The notes under the pieces: model-generated | Database searches by the model: none | The model's input: the letters and a program-made list of their open reading frames with translations, nothing else | What the model was told of the DNA's origin: nothing | Assembly (NCBI GenBank): GCA_910586225.1 | Contig: CAJUIL010000008.1 | Span: 60,757-124,756 of the forward strand | Length of the DNA: 64,000 nt | Direction: 5' to 3' | Source of the DNA: an uncultured Eubacterium sp. | Lineage (GTDB): Bacteria > Bacillota > Clostridia > Lachnospirales > Lachnospiraceae | Shown here: piece after piece, positions 34,347 to 42,209 of the stretch | Numbering within the stretch: the stretch's first letter is position 1 | Layout of the letters: the number at the start of each line of letters is the position of its first letter | Translations under genes and position numbers: made by a program

Positions 34347-34531
34347 GTGGGTAATCTCTGCTCTATGATGAAACCTGTCAGCTAAAATGACTGGAAATTT
34401 AGGGCGTGTCAGAAGTTTTCGACAATGCTGTGAATGGCTGGATTTTGATGATTCGCAAGAATGGCAGGCTTGCATTTTAGAGAATGGAAATTTTTAAAAC
34501 TACATATGGAATAGGCGGTCATTATGACCGC

Positions 34532-34864
34532 CTATTTATGATCCTTAATCGCCGATAAAACTGCCTCTCGCACAGCAATCTTATCTTTCTTCCTCGTACC
34601 TGTCCATTTGACCAACATACTAAAGCTCAAAATAATATACTCAAAACAAATCACATCCAAAATCAAAATTTGTTCTGAATACAATGCCGCCAACTCTCTA
34701 AGCTCCAAATACTTATTCATGACATCCATATTATCATAAACAATGTCAAATGCAATATAATATCTATCTCCCTCCTTCGGCGCCAACAGCCTAACCGCAT
34801 CCAAATTTGCAAGTTCCCAAAAATGAACTCCCGCTCCTGAATCTTCCGTCCAAATACACCTCAC
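34532..34864 (-). CDS. Uncharacterised third protein of the DUF4869/P-loop module
   Basis: 110 residues beginning at GTG, whose codon overlaps the stop of the P-loop gene (GTGA). Contains DRYYIAFDIVYDNMDVMNKYLELRE and a hydrophobic stretch (ILILDVICFEYIILSFSMLV), then a basic end (KWTGTRKKDKIAVREAVLSA). The hydrophobic part is broken by Asp/Glu, so it is more likely a buried core than a membrane helix. No family recognised. A perfect 13-bp inverted repeat (34510-34536) overlaps the stop codon and may end the transcript. Confidence 0.65.
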   Translation of the reverse strand: MRCIWTEDSGAGVHFWELANLDAVRLLAPKEGDRYYIAFDIVYDNMDVMNKYLELRELAALYSEQILILDVICFEYIILSFSMLVKWTGTRKKDKIAVREAVLSAIKDHK

Positions 34865-35271
34865 ACTTCCACCAGCTCTCTTTTCAATAACACTTTATAA
34901 TCATTCTCATAAAGCAGCATAAAACTTCCTGCTGATAAATTCAATCCATCACAATTTCTGGCGAACAGCATATATTGATTGCTGAAATCAAAATTGATAA
35001 ATTTCCTATCCTCTTCATTCAAAAGCAGATCTGCATTATCAATCACAATAAATCTATCCTTACATTTTTTTAGATTCTCATGAAAATCCTCTGTTTTATA
35101 GTTAAACAACTTTATCGCTTGATACTCTTTCGTCATTCTCAAATCTTCCAACATCTGATATAGATACGTCTTTCCGGTAGCGCTATCTCCCCTTACCAGT
35201 GTTATTCGATCCGAAAATTCCAAAAAATAAGAAAACGGATCAGCTTCAAATTTTATTACATCATAAATCAT
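34861..35271 (-). CDS. Small P-loop ATPase of the DUF4869 module
   Basis: 136 residues from the ATG at 35271, chosen because AGGAGAG lies 7 nt upstream. Walker A DSATGKTYLYQML follows FSDRITLVRG; Walker B is DRFIVIDNADLLL; then NQYMLFARNCDGL, a sensor-like strand. It is a minimal AAA/STAND-like core without the usual helical lid, about half the normal domain size. Starts 11 bp inside the DUF4869 gene and ends overlapping the third gene, so the three are tightly coupled. Function unknown. Confidence 0.75.
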   Translation of the reverse strand: MIYDVIKFEADPFSYFLEFSDRITLVRGDSATGKTYLYQMLEDLRMTKEYQAIKLFNYKTEDFHENLKKCKDRFIVIDNADLLLNEEDRKFINFDFSNQYMLFARNCDGLNLSAGSFMLLYENDYKVLLKRELVEV

Positions 35272-35716
35272 CGGCATCTCTCCTGGCGTATTCTTTTGAC
35301 CACCAATGTTCATATCCTTGATAACCCATTACTACATCGGTATTATTGAAACAAATCTCTACGTTCTCTCGTATATGGATACGCTCTGGCCGGGACATAA
35401 ATAATGAAATTTTTTCCATTGAAAATAGAATGTCCAGCACATTCTTCCCACATTCATCGGCATTTACCACTTTATTTGGATTCTTCATCACATTCAGCAT
35501 AGTTTTGCAGCCGCTGGAAAGATTGCGTATGGTTCCTAAGCCATACCTTGTTTCTATATGCTTATCTTCAGTCAGCTTTGCATGATCAATCTGCCAGATC
35601 ATCGCCTTATCTTCTTCTGTGAATTTTTCATTGCTTGTATACAAATTAAAATACCAATCATTCTTCAGAATCCAGTTCTCCGAATCCTGTTGTTTATTTG
35701 TATAAACATAAATCAT
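35261..35716 (-). CDS. DUF4869-type protein
   Basis: 151 residues from the ATG at 35716 (AGGCGG upstream; a GTG at 35725 is the alternative). The pattern MIYVYTNKQ at the start, then NDWYFNLYT, IDHAKLTEDKHIETRYG, the central LSSGCKTMLNVMKNP and NADECGKNVLDILFSME resembles DUF4869. Family function is unknown. The invariant-looking SxGxKT and CG residues may be functional. It opens a three-gene operon downstream of the alaS terminator. Confidence 0.65.
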   Translation of the reverse strand: MIYVYTNKQQDSENWILKNDWYFNLYTSNEKFTEEDKAMIWQIDHAKLTEDKHIETRYGLGTIRNLSSGCKTMLNVMKNPNKVVNADECGKNVLDILFSMEKISLFMSRPERIHIRENVEICFNNTDVVMGYQGYEHWWSKEYARRDADDL

Positions 35717-35755
35717 CCCATTCACCGCCTTATATCTACCTCAACCAGTGTAGCA

Positions 35756-35800
35756 AAAACTCCGCGAACCCTTAATTTCGCTGGATTCACGGAGTTTTTA
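35756..35800 (-). terminator. Terminator after alaS
   Basis: AAAAACTCCGCGAA pairs with TTCACGGAGTTTTT around an 18-nt loop. T-rich on the minus strand, 28 bp downstream of the alaS stop. Confidence 0.85.
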
Positions 35801-35827
35801 TCCTATGAAACAATCCGCCGCAACGGC

Positions 35828-38485
35828 TTATTTCAGCATTCCCTCTAATACAACAGCTGCAGACTGTAACGCATCCTTAATACCTTCCGGATTTTTTCCT
35901 CCGGCCTGTGCCATATTCGGGCGTCCGCCTCCGCCTCCGCCGACTTTTCCGGCAGCTGCCTTGATTAGGTTGCCTGCGTGCGCGCCAGCCTTGATCGCTC
36001 CGTCTGTGGCCATTGCTGCAAGATTTACCTTGCCGCCTGCGTCTGAAGCAAGCAAGATCACGCCTTCGCCCAATTTCGCCTTGAGCTGGTCACACAGGTC
36101 GCGCAGACCATTCATATCCACACCAGGTACTTTGGCCGCAAGAAGCTTCACGCCTTTGATCTCCTGGACCTGATCCATGACGTCTCCGAGCGCGTCCTTT
36201 GCTGCCTTTGACTTTAACGATTCGTTTTCACTGGCAAGCGCTTTGCATTCCGCCATCAAATGCTCCAGTCTTTCGACTAAGCTTGCTGGCGTCGTCTTTA
36301 CGACTTTTGCCGCTTTGGCAAGCGTCTGCTCCAGATTGTCGTAATAAGCAAAAACAGCATCAGAAGTCAGCGCCTCAATTCTCCTCACACCTGCGGCTAC
36401 GCCGCCTTCTGAAACGATTTTAAACGCCTGGATCGTATTGGTATTGCCGACGTGCGTACCGCCGCACAATTCGACAGAAAAGTCACCCATACGCACGACG
36501 CGTACCGTTTCGCCGTATTTTTCACCGAATAAGGCCATCGCTCCGGTCTTTTTCGCTTCCTCCAGCGTCATAACTTCCGTCTGGACCGCAAGTGCGGACG
36601 CAATCTTTTCGTTTACCAGCGCCTCCGTCTGACTGATCTCTTCCGGAGTCATTGCTGAAAAATGCGTAAAATCAAAACGCAGCTTGTCCGGCGTCACCTC
36701 GGAGCCTGCCTGCTCAACGTGCGCGCCCAATACTTGGCGCAGCGCTTTTTGCAAAAGATGAGTCGCGCTATGATTTTTTTCGATCCGCGCTCTGCGTCCT
36801 CCATCGACCTCCAGCTGCACCGCATCGCCCGTTTTCAGCATTCCGCGGATACACGTACCAATATGTCCGACTTTGGAGCCAAGCAGCTTGATCGTATCCT
36901 CTACCCGAAATTCGCCGTCTTTGGTAAAAATACGCCCAGTATCGCCTATCTGACCACCCATTGCCGCATAAAACGGCGTTTTTTCAACGATGATCGTCCC
37001 GCGCGCTCCGTCTGCCAACGCTTCGGTAATCTCCGTATCCGTCGTCATCACTGTAATGACAGACGTATCTGAAAGACTGCCGTATCCGGTAAATTCCGTC
37101 GTAATGCTTGGATCGATCGATTCATAAACCGTTACGTCTGCACCCATATAATTTGTCGCTTTTCTGGCTTTTCTAGCTTGTGTACGCTGCTGCTCCATGC
37201 ACGCATAAAAGCCCTTTTCATCAATCGTAAAGCCCTTTTCCTCCAGTATCTCCTGTGTCAGGTCTACCGGGAAGCCGTACGTGTCATACAGCTTAAACGC
37301 ATCCTCGCCAGAAAGCACCTTTTCGCCTGCTGCTTCCATAGATTTTTGCATCTGCGCAAGTATCGCAAGCCCCTGGTCGATTGTCTTATTAAACTTTTCC
37401 TCTTCCTGCGTCAGTACCTTGAAAATAAATTCCTTCTTTTCCTCCAGCTCTGGATAACCGTCGCTGCTTTCCGTAATAACCGTATTGCTCAGGTTTGCAA
37501 GAAACGCGCCCTGGATACCGAGCATCCGTCCATGCCTTGCCGCACGGCGGATCAGCCGCCGCAGCACATAGCCGCGTCCCTCATTGGAAGGCATAATGCC
37601 GTCCGAAACCATAAACGTCGCAGAACGGATATGATCGGTGATCAGGCGGATCGACACATCGTCCAGCTCATCTGTCTGGTACTTTTTGTGCGCCATTTCA
37701 CAGACCTTATCCCGTATCGCCTTCATCGTATCAATATCAAAAACAGAATCCACATCCTGCATAACTACCGCAAGACGCTCCAGCCCCATACCCGTATCGA
37801 TGTTTTTCTGGGCAAGCTCCTCATAATGGCCTTTTCCGTCGCCGTCAAACTGCGTAAATACGTTGTTCCAGACTTCCATAAAGCGGTCGCAGTCGCAGCC
37901 GACCTTACAGTCCTCACGACCGCAGCCATAAGCCTCCCCACGGTCATAATAAATCTCCGAGCACGGACCGCACGGGCCTGCTCCATGCTCCCAGAAATTA
38001 TCACATTTGCCGTCCTCATCCCGATAAAATCTCGTGATCCGCTCTGGTGGGATACCGATCTGCTCATTCCAAATCTGAAACGCCTCATCATCCTCGCCGT
38101 AAATCGACGGATACAGACGGTCCGGCTCCAAACCGAGCACCTCTGTCAAAAATTCCCACGACCACGCGATCGCCTCTTTTTTAAAGTAATCGCCAAATGA
38201 AAAATTACCGAGCATTTCAAAAAAGGTCAGATGCCTGGCTGTCTTACCTACATTTTCAATATCCCCAGTCCGGATACACTTCTGACAGGTCGTCACGCGC
38301 TTTTTCGGCGGTATTTCCTGCCCGGTAAAATATGGCTTTAACGGAGCCATTCCAGCATTGATCAGAAGCAAGCTGTTATCGTTGTGCGGTACTAACGAAA
38401 AGCTCTTCATCGCCAGATGCTCCTTGCTTTCAAAAAATGTCAGATACATTCTGCGTAATTCATTTACGCCGTAGCTTTTTTTCAC
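35828..38485 (-). CDS. alaS: Alanine--tRNA ligase
   Basis: 885 residues starting at GTG (38485) with GGAGG 9 nt upstream; the longer frame to 38566 is not family-like. Class II catalytic core: YLTFFESKEHLAMKSFSLVP, LLINAGMAPLKPYFTG, HLTFFEMLGNFSFGDYFKKE and GMGLERLAVVMQ. Editing domain with HSATHLLQKALRQVLG and ELCGGTHVGNT. C-terminal Gly-rich VGGGGGGRPNMAQAGGK. A Cys-rich insert (GCGREDCKVGCDCDRF) in the catalytic domain is common in Clostridia. Role: charges and proofreads tRNA-Ala. A 51-residue membrane protein gene lies 22 bp upstream. Confidence 0.98.
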   Translation of the reverse strand: MKKSYGVNELRRMYLTFFESKEHLAMKSFSLVPHNDNSLLLINAGMAPLKPYFTGQEIPPKKRVTTCQKCIRTGDIENVGKTARHLTFFEMLGNFSFGDYFKKEAIAWSWEFLTEVLGLEPDRLYPSIYGEDDEAFQIWNEQIGIPPERITRFYRDEDGKCDNFWEHGAGPCGPCSEIYYDRGEAYGCGREDCKVGCDCDRFMEVWNNVFTQFDGDGKGHYEELAQKNIDTGMGLERLAVVMQDVDSVFDIDTMKAIRDKVCEMAHKKYQTDELDDVSIRLITDHIRSATFMVSDGIMPSNEGRGYVLRRLIRRAARHGRMLGIQGAFLANLSNTVITESSDGYPELEEKKEFIFKVLTQEEEKFNKTIDQGLAILAQMQKSMEAAGEKVLSGEDAFKLYDTYGFPVDLTQEILEEKGFTIDEKGFYACMEQQRTQARKARKATNYMGADVTVYESIDPSITTEFTGYGSLSDTSVITVMTTDTEITEALADGARGTIIVEKTPFYAAMGGQIGDTGRIFTKDGEFRVEDTIKLLGSKVGHIGTCIRGMLKTGDAVQLEVDGGRRARIEKNHSATHLLQKALRQVLGAHVEQAGSEVTPDKLRFDFTHFSAMTPEEISQTEALVNEKIASALAVQTEVMTLEEAKKTGAMALFGEKYGETVRVVRMGDFSVELCGGTHVGNTNTIQAFKIVSEGGVAAGVRRIEALTSDAVFAYYDNLEQTLAKAAKVVKTTPASLVERLEHLMAECKALASENESLKSKAAKDALGDVMDQVQEIKGVKLLAAKVPGVDMNGLRDLCDQLKAKLGEGVILLASDAGGKVNLAAMATDGAIKAGAHAGNLIKAAAGKVGGGGGGRPNMAQAGGKNPEGIKDALQSAAVVLEGMLK

Positions 38486-38507
38486 GCTGCTTGTCCTCCA
38501 AAATCTG

Positions 38508-38663
38508 TTATCTTCTGCCGGTGTTGATTCGCACCGTCTGGTTCTTTTTTGCGTCTTTATTCTCACGAAGCGCCTTGCCGGCTTTTACACCTACCAATGC
38601 GATAACCGCGTAAATGACCGCTTTTAACAAATACTCAACAAAACTTCCCAAAAATGCTGACAT
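38508..38663 (-). CDS. Small membrane protein upstream of alaS
   Basis: 51 residues, found by reading the alaS leader: MSAFLGSFVEYLLKAVIYAV, continuing IALVGVKAGKALRENKDAKK and ending in a basic tail. One membrane helix with a cytoplasmic tail. AGGAGG stands 7 nt before the ATG and the stop is 22 bp from the alaS GTG. Similar tiny proteins occur in Lachnospiraceae under uninformative names; no function is known. Confidence 0.7.
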   Translation of the reverse strand: MSAFLGSFVEYLLKAVIYAVIALVGVKAGKALRENKDAKKNQTVRINTGRR

Positions 38664-38895
38664 AGGAAACTCCTCCTGTTCTTTATTCTATTTAAAATGC
38701 TGTCCTGAACTGTTACGTTTGAATGCATTTGTCTGGTTCGTGAACTATTATAAGCTTATTTGCCAGTTATTTCAACTGGTTTTCTGATTTTGCGTCAATT
38801 CCTATGCAACAAATCCAGATACCTTCCCTGCTGCAGTCTTTCGTAACGTCGTTTTGACAAAAAACAACACCCATGCTATACTTGGCAATATCTTC

Positions 38896-39029
38896 GTAAC
38901 AGTTCAGACAAGCTGACCTGTTACCTGCAAAAATCCATTGAAAATCGCTTCGCGATGGGATTTTTGCACTCCTGAATCATGTTCTTACGGTCTTTGCAGC
39001 AGGGTGCAAAGACCTGACTGAACTGTTAC
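38896..39029 (+). mobile_element. 134-bp non-autonomous element, copy B (IS66-type ends)
   Basis: Starts GTAACAGTTCAG and ends CTGAACTGTTAC, a perfect 12-bp terminal inverted repeat. Perfect 8-bp target duplication ATATCTTC on both sides (38888-38895 and 39030-39037). Three internal hairpins: GTAACAG/CTGTTAC near the left end, TGCAAAAATCC/GGATTTTTGCA, and GGTCTTTGCA/TGCAAAGACC. Same length as copy A, opposite orientation. No coding capacity. Another half-end (CTGAACTGTTAC, 38705-38716) lies 180 bp to the left. Confidence 0.9.
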
Positions 39030-39076
39030 ATATCTTCCCTGTTAAACCCCCTGCCGCCAAATGAAAGGAGTTCCTT

Positions 39077-39844
39077 ATGTCAGTTTACAATCTTATTTTC
39101 AGCCCTACAGGCGGAACAAAGCGTGCCGCAGATCTATTTACAAGATCCTTCTGCACCGAAAGCACTTACATAGATCTTACAAGCCGCAGCGAAGATTTTT
39201 CCGCATATTCCTTCCAGAAAGAAGATATCTGCATCGTATCGGTCCCTTCCTATGGCGGACGCGTTCCCGCTGTCGCCGTTTCCCGTCTGCGCCGGATAAA
39301 AGGAGGAGGCGCAAGCGCTATCTTGCTTGTCACTTATGGGAACAGGGCTTACGACGATACCTTTGCAGAGTTGCAGGATGTCTTAACCGACATCGGTTTT
39401 TCCTGTATCGCCGGAATCGCCGCGATTGCCGAGCACTCGATCATGCGCCAGTTTGCCGCCGGGCGGCCAGATGCACAAGACGAAAAGGAACTGGCCAGCT
39501 TTGCGCAGGAAATCCGTGCCCAGTTGGAATCCGGCTCACTGTCCAGCCGTCTGCATCTGCCTGGGAATCGTCCTTACCGGGAGTATGGCGGCGTACCGAT
39601 GAAGCCACAGGCAAAAAAGCAATGCACCGGATGCGGCCTTTGTGCCAGCGAATGCCCTGTCGCGGCGATTGATGCTGCTGAACCATCTAAGACCGATTCG
39701 ACAATCTGTATTTCTTGTATGCGCTGTATCGCTATCTGCCCGGAAAATGCACGTAGTGTTAATAAGGCGCTGCTTGCTGCTGGAAGTATGAAGTTGAAAA
39801 AGGTTTGTAGTGGTTATAAGAAGAATGAATTGTTTATCGTATGA
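39077..39844 (+). CDS. EFR1-type flavodoxin-ferredoxin fusion
   Basis: 255 residues (AAAGGAG before the ATG). N-terminal flavodoxin-like half: LIFSPTGGTKRAADLF (FMN phosphate loop) and VPSYGGRVPAVAVSRL. The C-terminal half carries two [4Fe-4S] motifs, CTGCGLCASECP and CISCMRCIAICP. This fusion layout defines the EFR1 family of low-potential electron carriers in Clostridia. Partner unknown. A GC-rich hairpin (39871-39897) follows the stop. Confidence 0.9.
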   Translation: MSVYNLIFSPTGGTKRAADLFTRSFCTESTYIDLTSRSEDFSAYSFQKEDICIVSVPSYGGRVPAVAVSRLRRIKGGGASAILLVTYGNRAYDDTFAELQDVLTDIGFSCIAGIAAIAEHSIMRQFAAGRPDAQDEKELASFAQEIRAQLESGSLSSRLHLPGNRPYREYGGVPMKPQAKKQCTGCGLCASECPVAAIDAAEPSKTDSTICISCMRCIAICPENARSVNKALLAAGSMKLKKVCSGYKKNELFIV

Positions 39845-39870
39845 ATTTCTTGGATTATTCGGACGAAATT

Positions 39871-39897
39871 ACGCGCAGGAGCAAATGTCCTGCGCGT
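39871..39897. terminator. Hairpin after the EFR1 gene
   Basis: ACGCGCAGGA (39871-39880) pairs perfectly with TCCTGCGCGT (39888-39897) around a 7-nt loop. No good T-run follows, so termination is likely but not certain. Confidence 0.5.
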
Positions 39898-39959
39898 ATA
39901 AAACCTAACTCATACCAAACATCCTACCTATTTCTGATATTTTCCTAACATTTAGTAAA

Positions 39960-41030
39960 AGTTATGTACAAAACTATTTCCTAAATATCAAAAAACTTTG
40001 CTCTCCAAAAAACATTCCGCTAAATGGCAAAAGCTTCAGATACAACCGCACAATCCAAGGGGCCTGCTCTTTGTCGTAAATGGGAGTAACCTTGGAATAC
40101 ACAGCCTAACCTTATATCCAGCCAGCTTTTGCAAAAGCGGTATCCACATCCGGGGAATCCACCAAACGCGCCGCATAATAACCATCTGCGCATCTCAGCA
40201 AAAAGCAACCGCGAGAACTTCCTCATAAGCTTCAACAACGATTCAGCCGCTAACTGTTATCATATTTTTCCCGTCAAAAATACTTTCCAATGCCCCAACT
40301 AATACCATCTATAGAAAAACCGCCAAAGGTAATGCCCTGCGCCTCCAACTTTTGTAAGATGCCAAGCCCTATAGGGATCTTTATACTCCAGGGCCATCCT
40401 GGTTGTATCACAATCTCACAGATCTACTGCCCGTCTGACTGGTACAAACAAGAAGCGCTTCTATAAACAGACCCAAAGGTATTCTGCAGATCGATAGGGA
40501 AACGGAGCCCACAAGTCAGACGAGCACTCCCATCAGGATTCCCGCCACACTCCATGTCCCATGTTTCAGCAGATCATACAACGCGATGCATACCGCCGCC
40601 AAAAACACCCATTGCGGAAGTGCCAGGTAACGACCTCCTCCCTGAGCCAGAAAAACTGCTTCTGCAGCCCCGTTTGTATATAAGTTTAACAACAAACAGA
40701 TTTCACCATATCCTAAAATATACAACAAGAGGGCAATGCATTTGTGCATCCGAAAAATAACTGCTAATGCAAGCCAAATACACATTCCTAACATGATAAC
40801 AGTGATGCGTCTGTACCAATGCTTCAGCTGACAGATCTTCTGGAACAGATCTGCATACAAAAACAGACGGAACTGTGCCAAGCAATGTCTGCAACGAATA
40901 AACGACCGCTGTCCATGAAGATTCAAAAGATCAACAGCCCGCACCACGATTTTATACCTCTAAAAAAACAAGTCCATCCTCTGCCAACAACTTTCTCATG
41001 TTGGTTGTAGTTTTCATTCCCAACCTCCAT
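39960..41030 (-). pseudogene. Eroded minus-strand coding remnants
   Basis: About 1.5 kb without an intact gene separates the EFR1 and Crp/Fnr genes. On the minus strand, fragments look coding but shift frame. MKTTTNMRKLLAEDGLVFL starts after TATGGAGG near 41018 and runs out where another frame continues as RYKIVVRAVDLLNLHGQRSF. The longest piece, 40516-40947 (143 residues from a GTG), has hydrophobic stretches (ITVIMLGMCIWLALAVIF, IALLLYILGYGEICLLLNLY). Further left, DGYYAARLVDSPDVDTAFAK appears between stops. The original gene or genes are not recognised. Confidence 0.4.
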
Positions 41031-41323
41031 ATTTTATAAGGACTGTTGCAAATAAATGATAAATATCGTACATAACAGTTTACTATAAAATGTAATGTTT
41101 AAGAATTATTTTTAACATCTTTCACACATTCTTTAGAATCTTAAGCTCTGCAAACATAATCCTGCATTTTCCACTCCACACCTATTTCCGATACATTTGC
41201 ACTCCCCTTTTCCGCTCCACCACCCACCACTCCATAGTAATTCTGCACAATATCCCTCATTTTTCGACCCATATTTTCTATCTTTTTTATCTATTCTGCT
41301 ATATTTTCCAGATTCCCAAAATC

Positions 41324-41337
41324 AGGTCATTTGACCT
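41324..41337. promoter_or_regulatory. Palindrome upstream of the Crp/Fnr gene
   Basis: AGGTCATTTGACCT, a perfect 14-bp palindrome about 50 bp before the Crp/Fnr start and upstream of its TATAAT (41362-41367). A candidate autoregulatory site. Confidence 0.45.
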
Positions 41338-41388
41338 TTCTATTCTGATTTCGTATTAGGTATAATAGAACAAAGGGGTGAGAAACGC

Positions 41389-42084
41389 ATGGAGCTGTTC
41401 CGAGAGCTGCCGCCACAAAAGCAGGCATACATGGATTTTCTATTTCAAAACTGCACAGAAGAGGTCAAATATTATATGCGGCTTATAGAAGTGGACGCAG
41501 CGCAGACGCTTATCGAAGCCGGCGAACGGTGCAGCTTTATTTACATTATATTAGCTGGCAAAGTAACAGGGATCGAATGGCCAATGCGTGAACGGTCTTA
41601 TGCGTTCAAGGATTATGGGCCGGGTGATTTTTTTGGTGAGATCGAGTGCTTTGCAGATATGGCAAATTACCGGATCAGTGTAAGAACGGTATCGAAATGC
41701 CGGGTGCTTACGATCCCAGCCGCCTACTATATGGATTGGCTGCGGCAGGATCCGGACGCCTTGTACATACGCACAAAAGAAAATATGCGCAGACTTGTTA
41801 CACAGACGGCGGAAGCACGCAAATATCTGTTTATCGAAAGCCGGGAACGATTGATGATGTACCTCGTGCGTAAATACGAGCAGCAGTCTGAAACAGTGCT
41901 GGAGCTCAAGCAAAACAGAAATCAGATGTGCGATGAAATTGGTTTTTCTGTCAAAACATTAAACCGAAACATAAAAAAGCTGGAAGAGATTCAAAAAATA
42001 AAAATAGAAAAAGGAAAGATCCTATTAAACGAAATAAATTATATTTGGATGAAAGAACATCTGGATTCTTATCTGAATGGATAG
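41389..42084 (+). CDS. Crp/Fnr-family transcriptional regulator
   Basis: 231 residues. Residues ~30-125 form the cyclic-nucleotide-binding-type beta barrel (AGERCSFIYIILAGKVTGIEW, YGPGDFFGEIECFADM), and the C-terminal third is a winged helix with NQMCDEIGFSVKTLNRNIKKL. No N-terminal Cys cluster, so it is not an oxygen-sensing Fnr proper. The phosphate-binding Arg of cAMP-binding Crp is not obvious, so another effector is likely. It directly precedes the xanthine dehydrogenase operon and probably controls it through the palindrome at 42127-42141. Confidence 0.85.
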   Translation: MELFRELPPQKQAYMDFLFQNCTEEVKYYMRLIEVDAAQTLIEAGERCSFIYIILAGKVTGIEWPMRERSYAFKDYGPGDFFGEIECFADMANYRISVRTVSKCRVLTIPAAYYMDWLRQDPDALYIRTKENMRRLVTQTAEARKYLFIESRERLMMYLVRKYEQQSETVLELKQNRNQMCDEIGFSVKTLNRNIKKLEEIQKIKIEKGKILLNEINYIWMKEHLDSYLNG

Positions 42085-42126
42085 CGGTGTCTGGGATGGC
42101 AAAATATTCCAGAAAAATATAACAAA

Positions 42127-42183
42127 CATGATTGTATCATGAAATTTATGGCTTTTGCCAAAATTTTATTTACATTTTAAACT
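42127..42183 (+). promoter_or_regulatory. xdh operon promoter and Crp/Fnr-type operator
   Basis: CATGAT-TGT-ATCATG (42127-42141) is a perfect 15-bp palindrome. Downstream, TTGCCA (42155-42160), 17-nt spacer and TAAACT (42178-42183) form a moderate promoter. The palindrome centre lies about 55-60 bp before the start, the class I activator position. Confidence 0.55.
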
Positions 42184-42209
42184 AATAAGTCAAAAAAGGA
42201 GGCAGAAAG

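Noticed and set aside
34347..34531. Plus-strand coding-like tail (LGRVRSFRQCCEWLDF and onward) after the XRE gene
   Set aside because: No start codon or ribosome site in frame; too short to assign. The 13-bp inverted repeat at 34510-34536 is the only clear structure there.
36662..38200. Long plus-strand frames opposite alaS, including one of 340 residues
   Set aside because: They mirror the codon pattern of alaS on the other strand; composition is rich in Arg/His/Leu without any domain.
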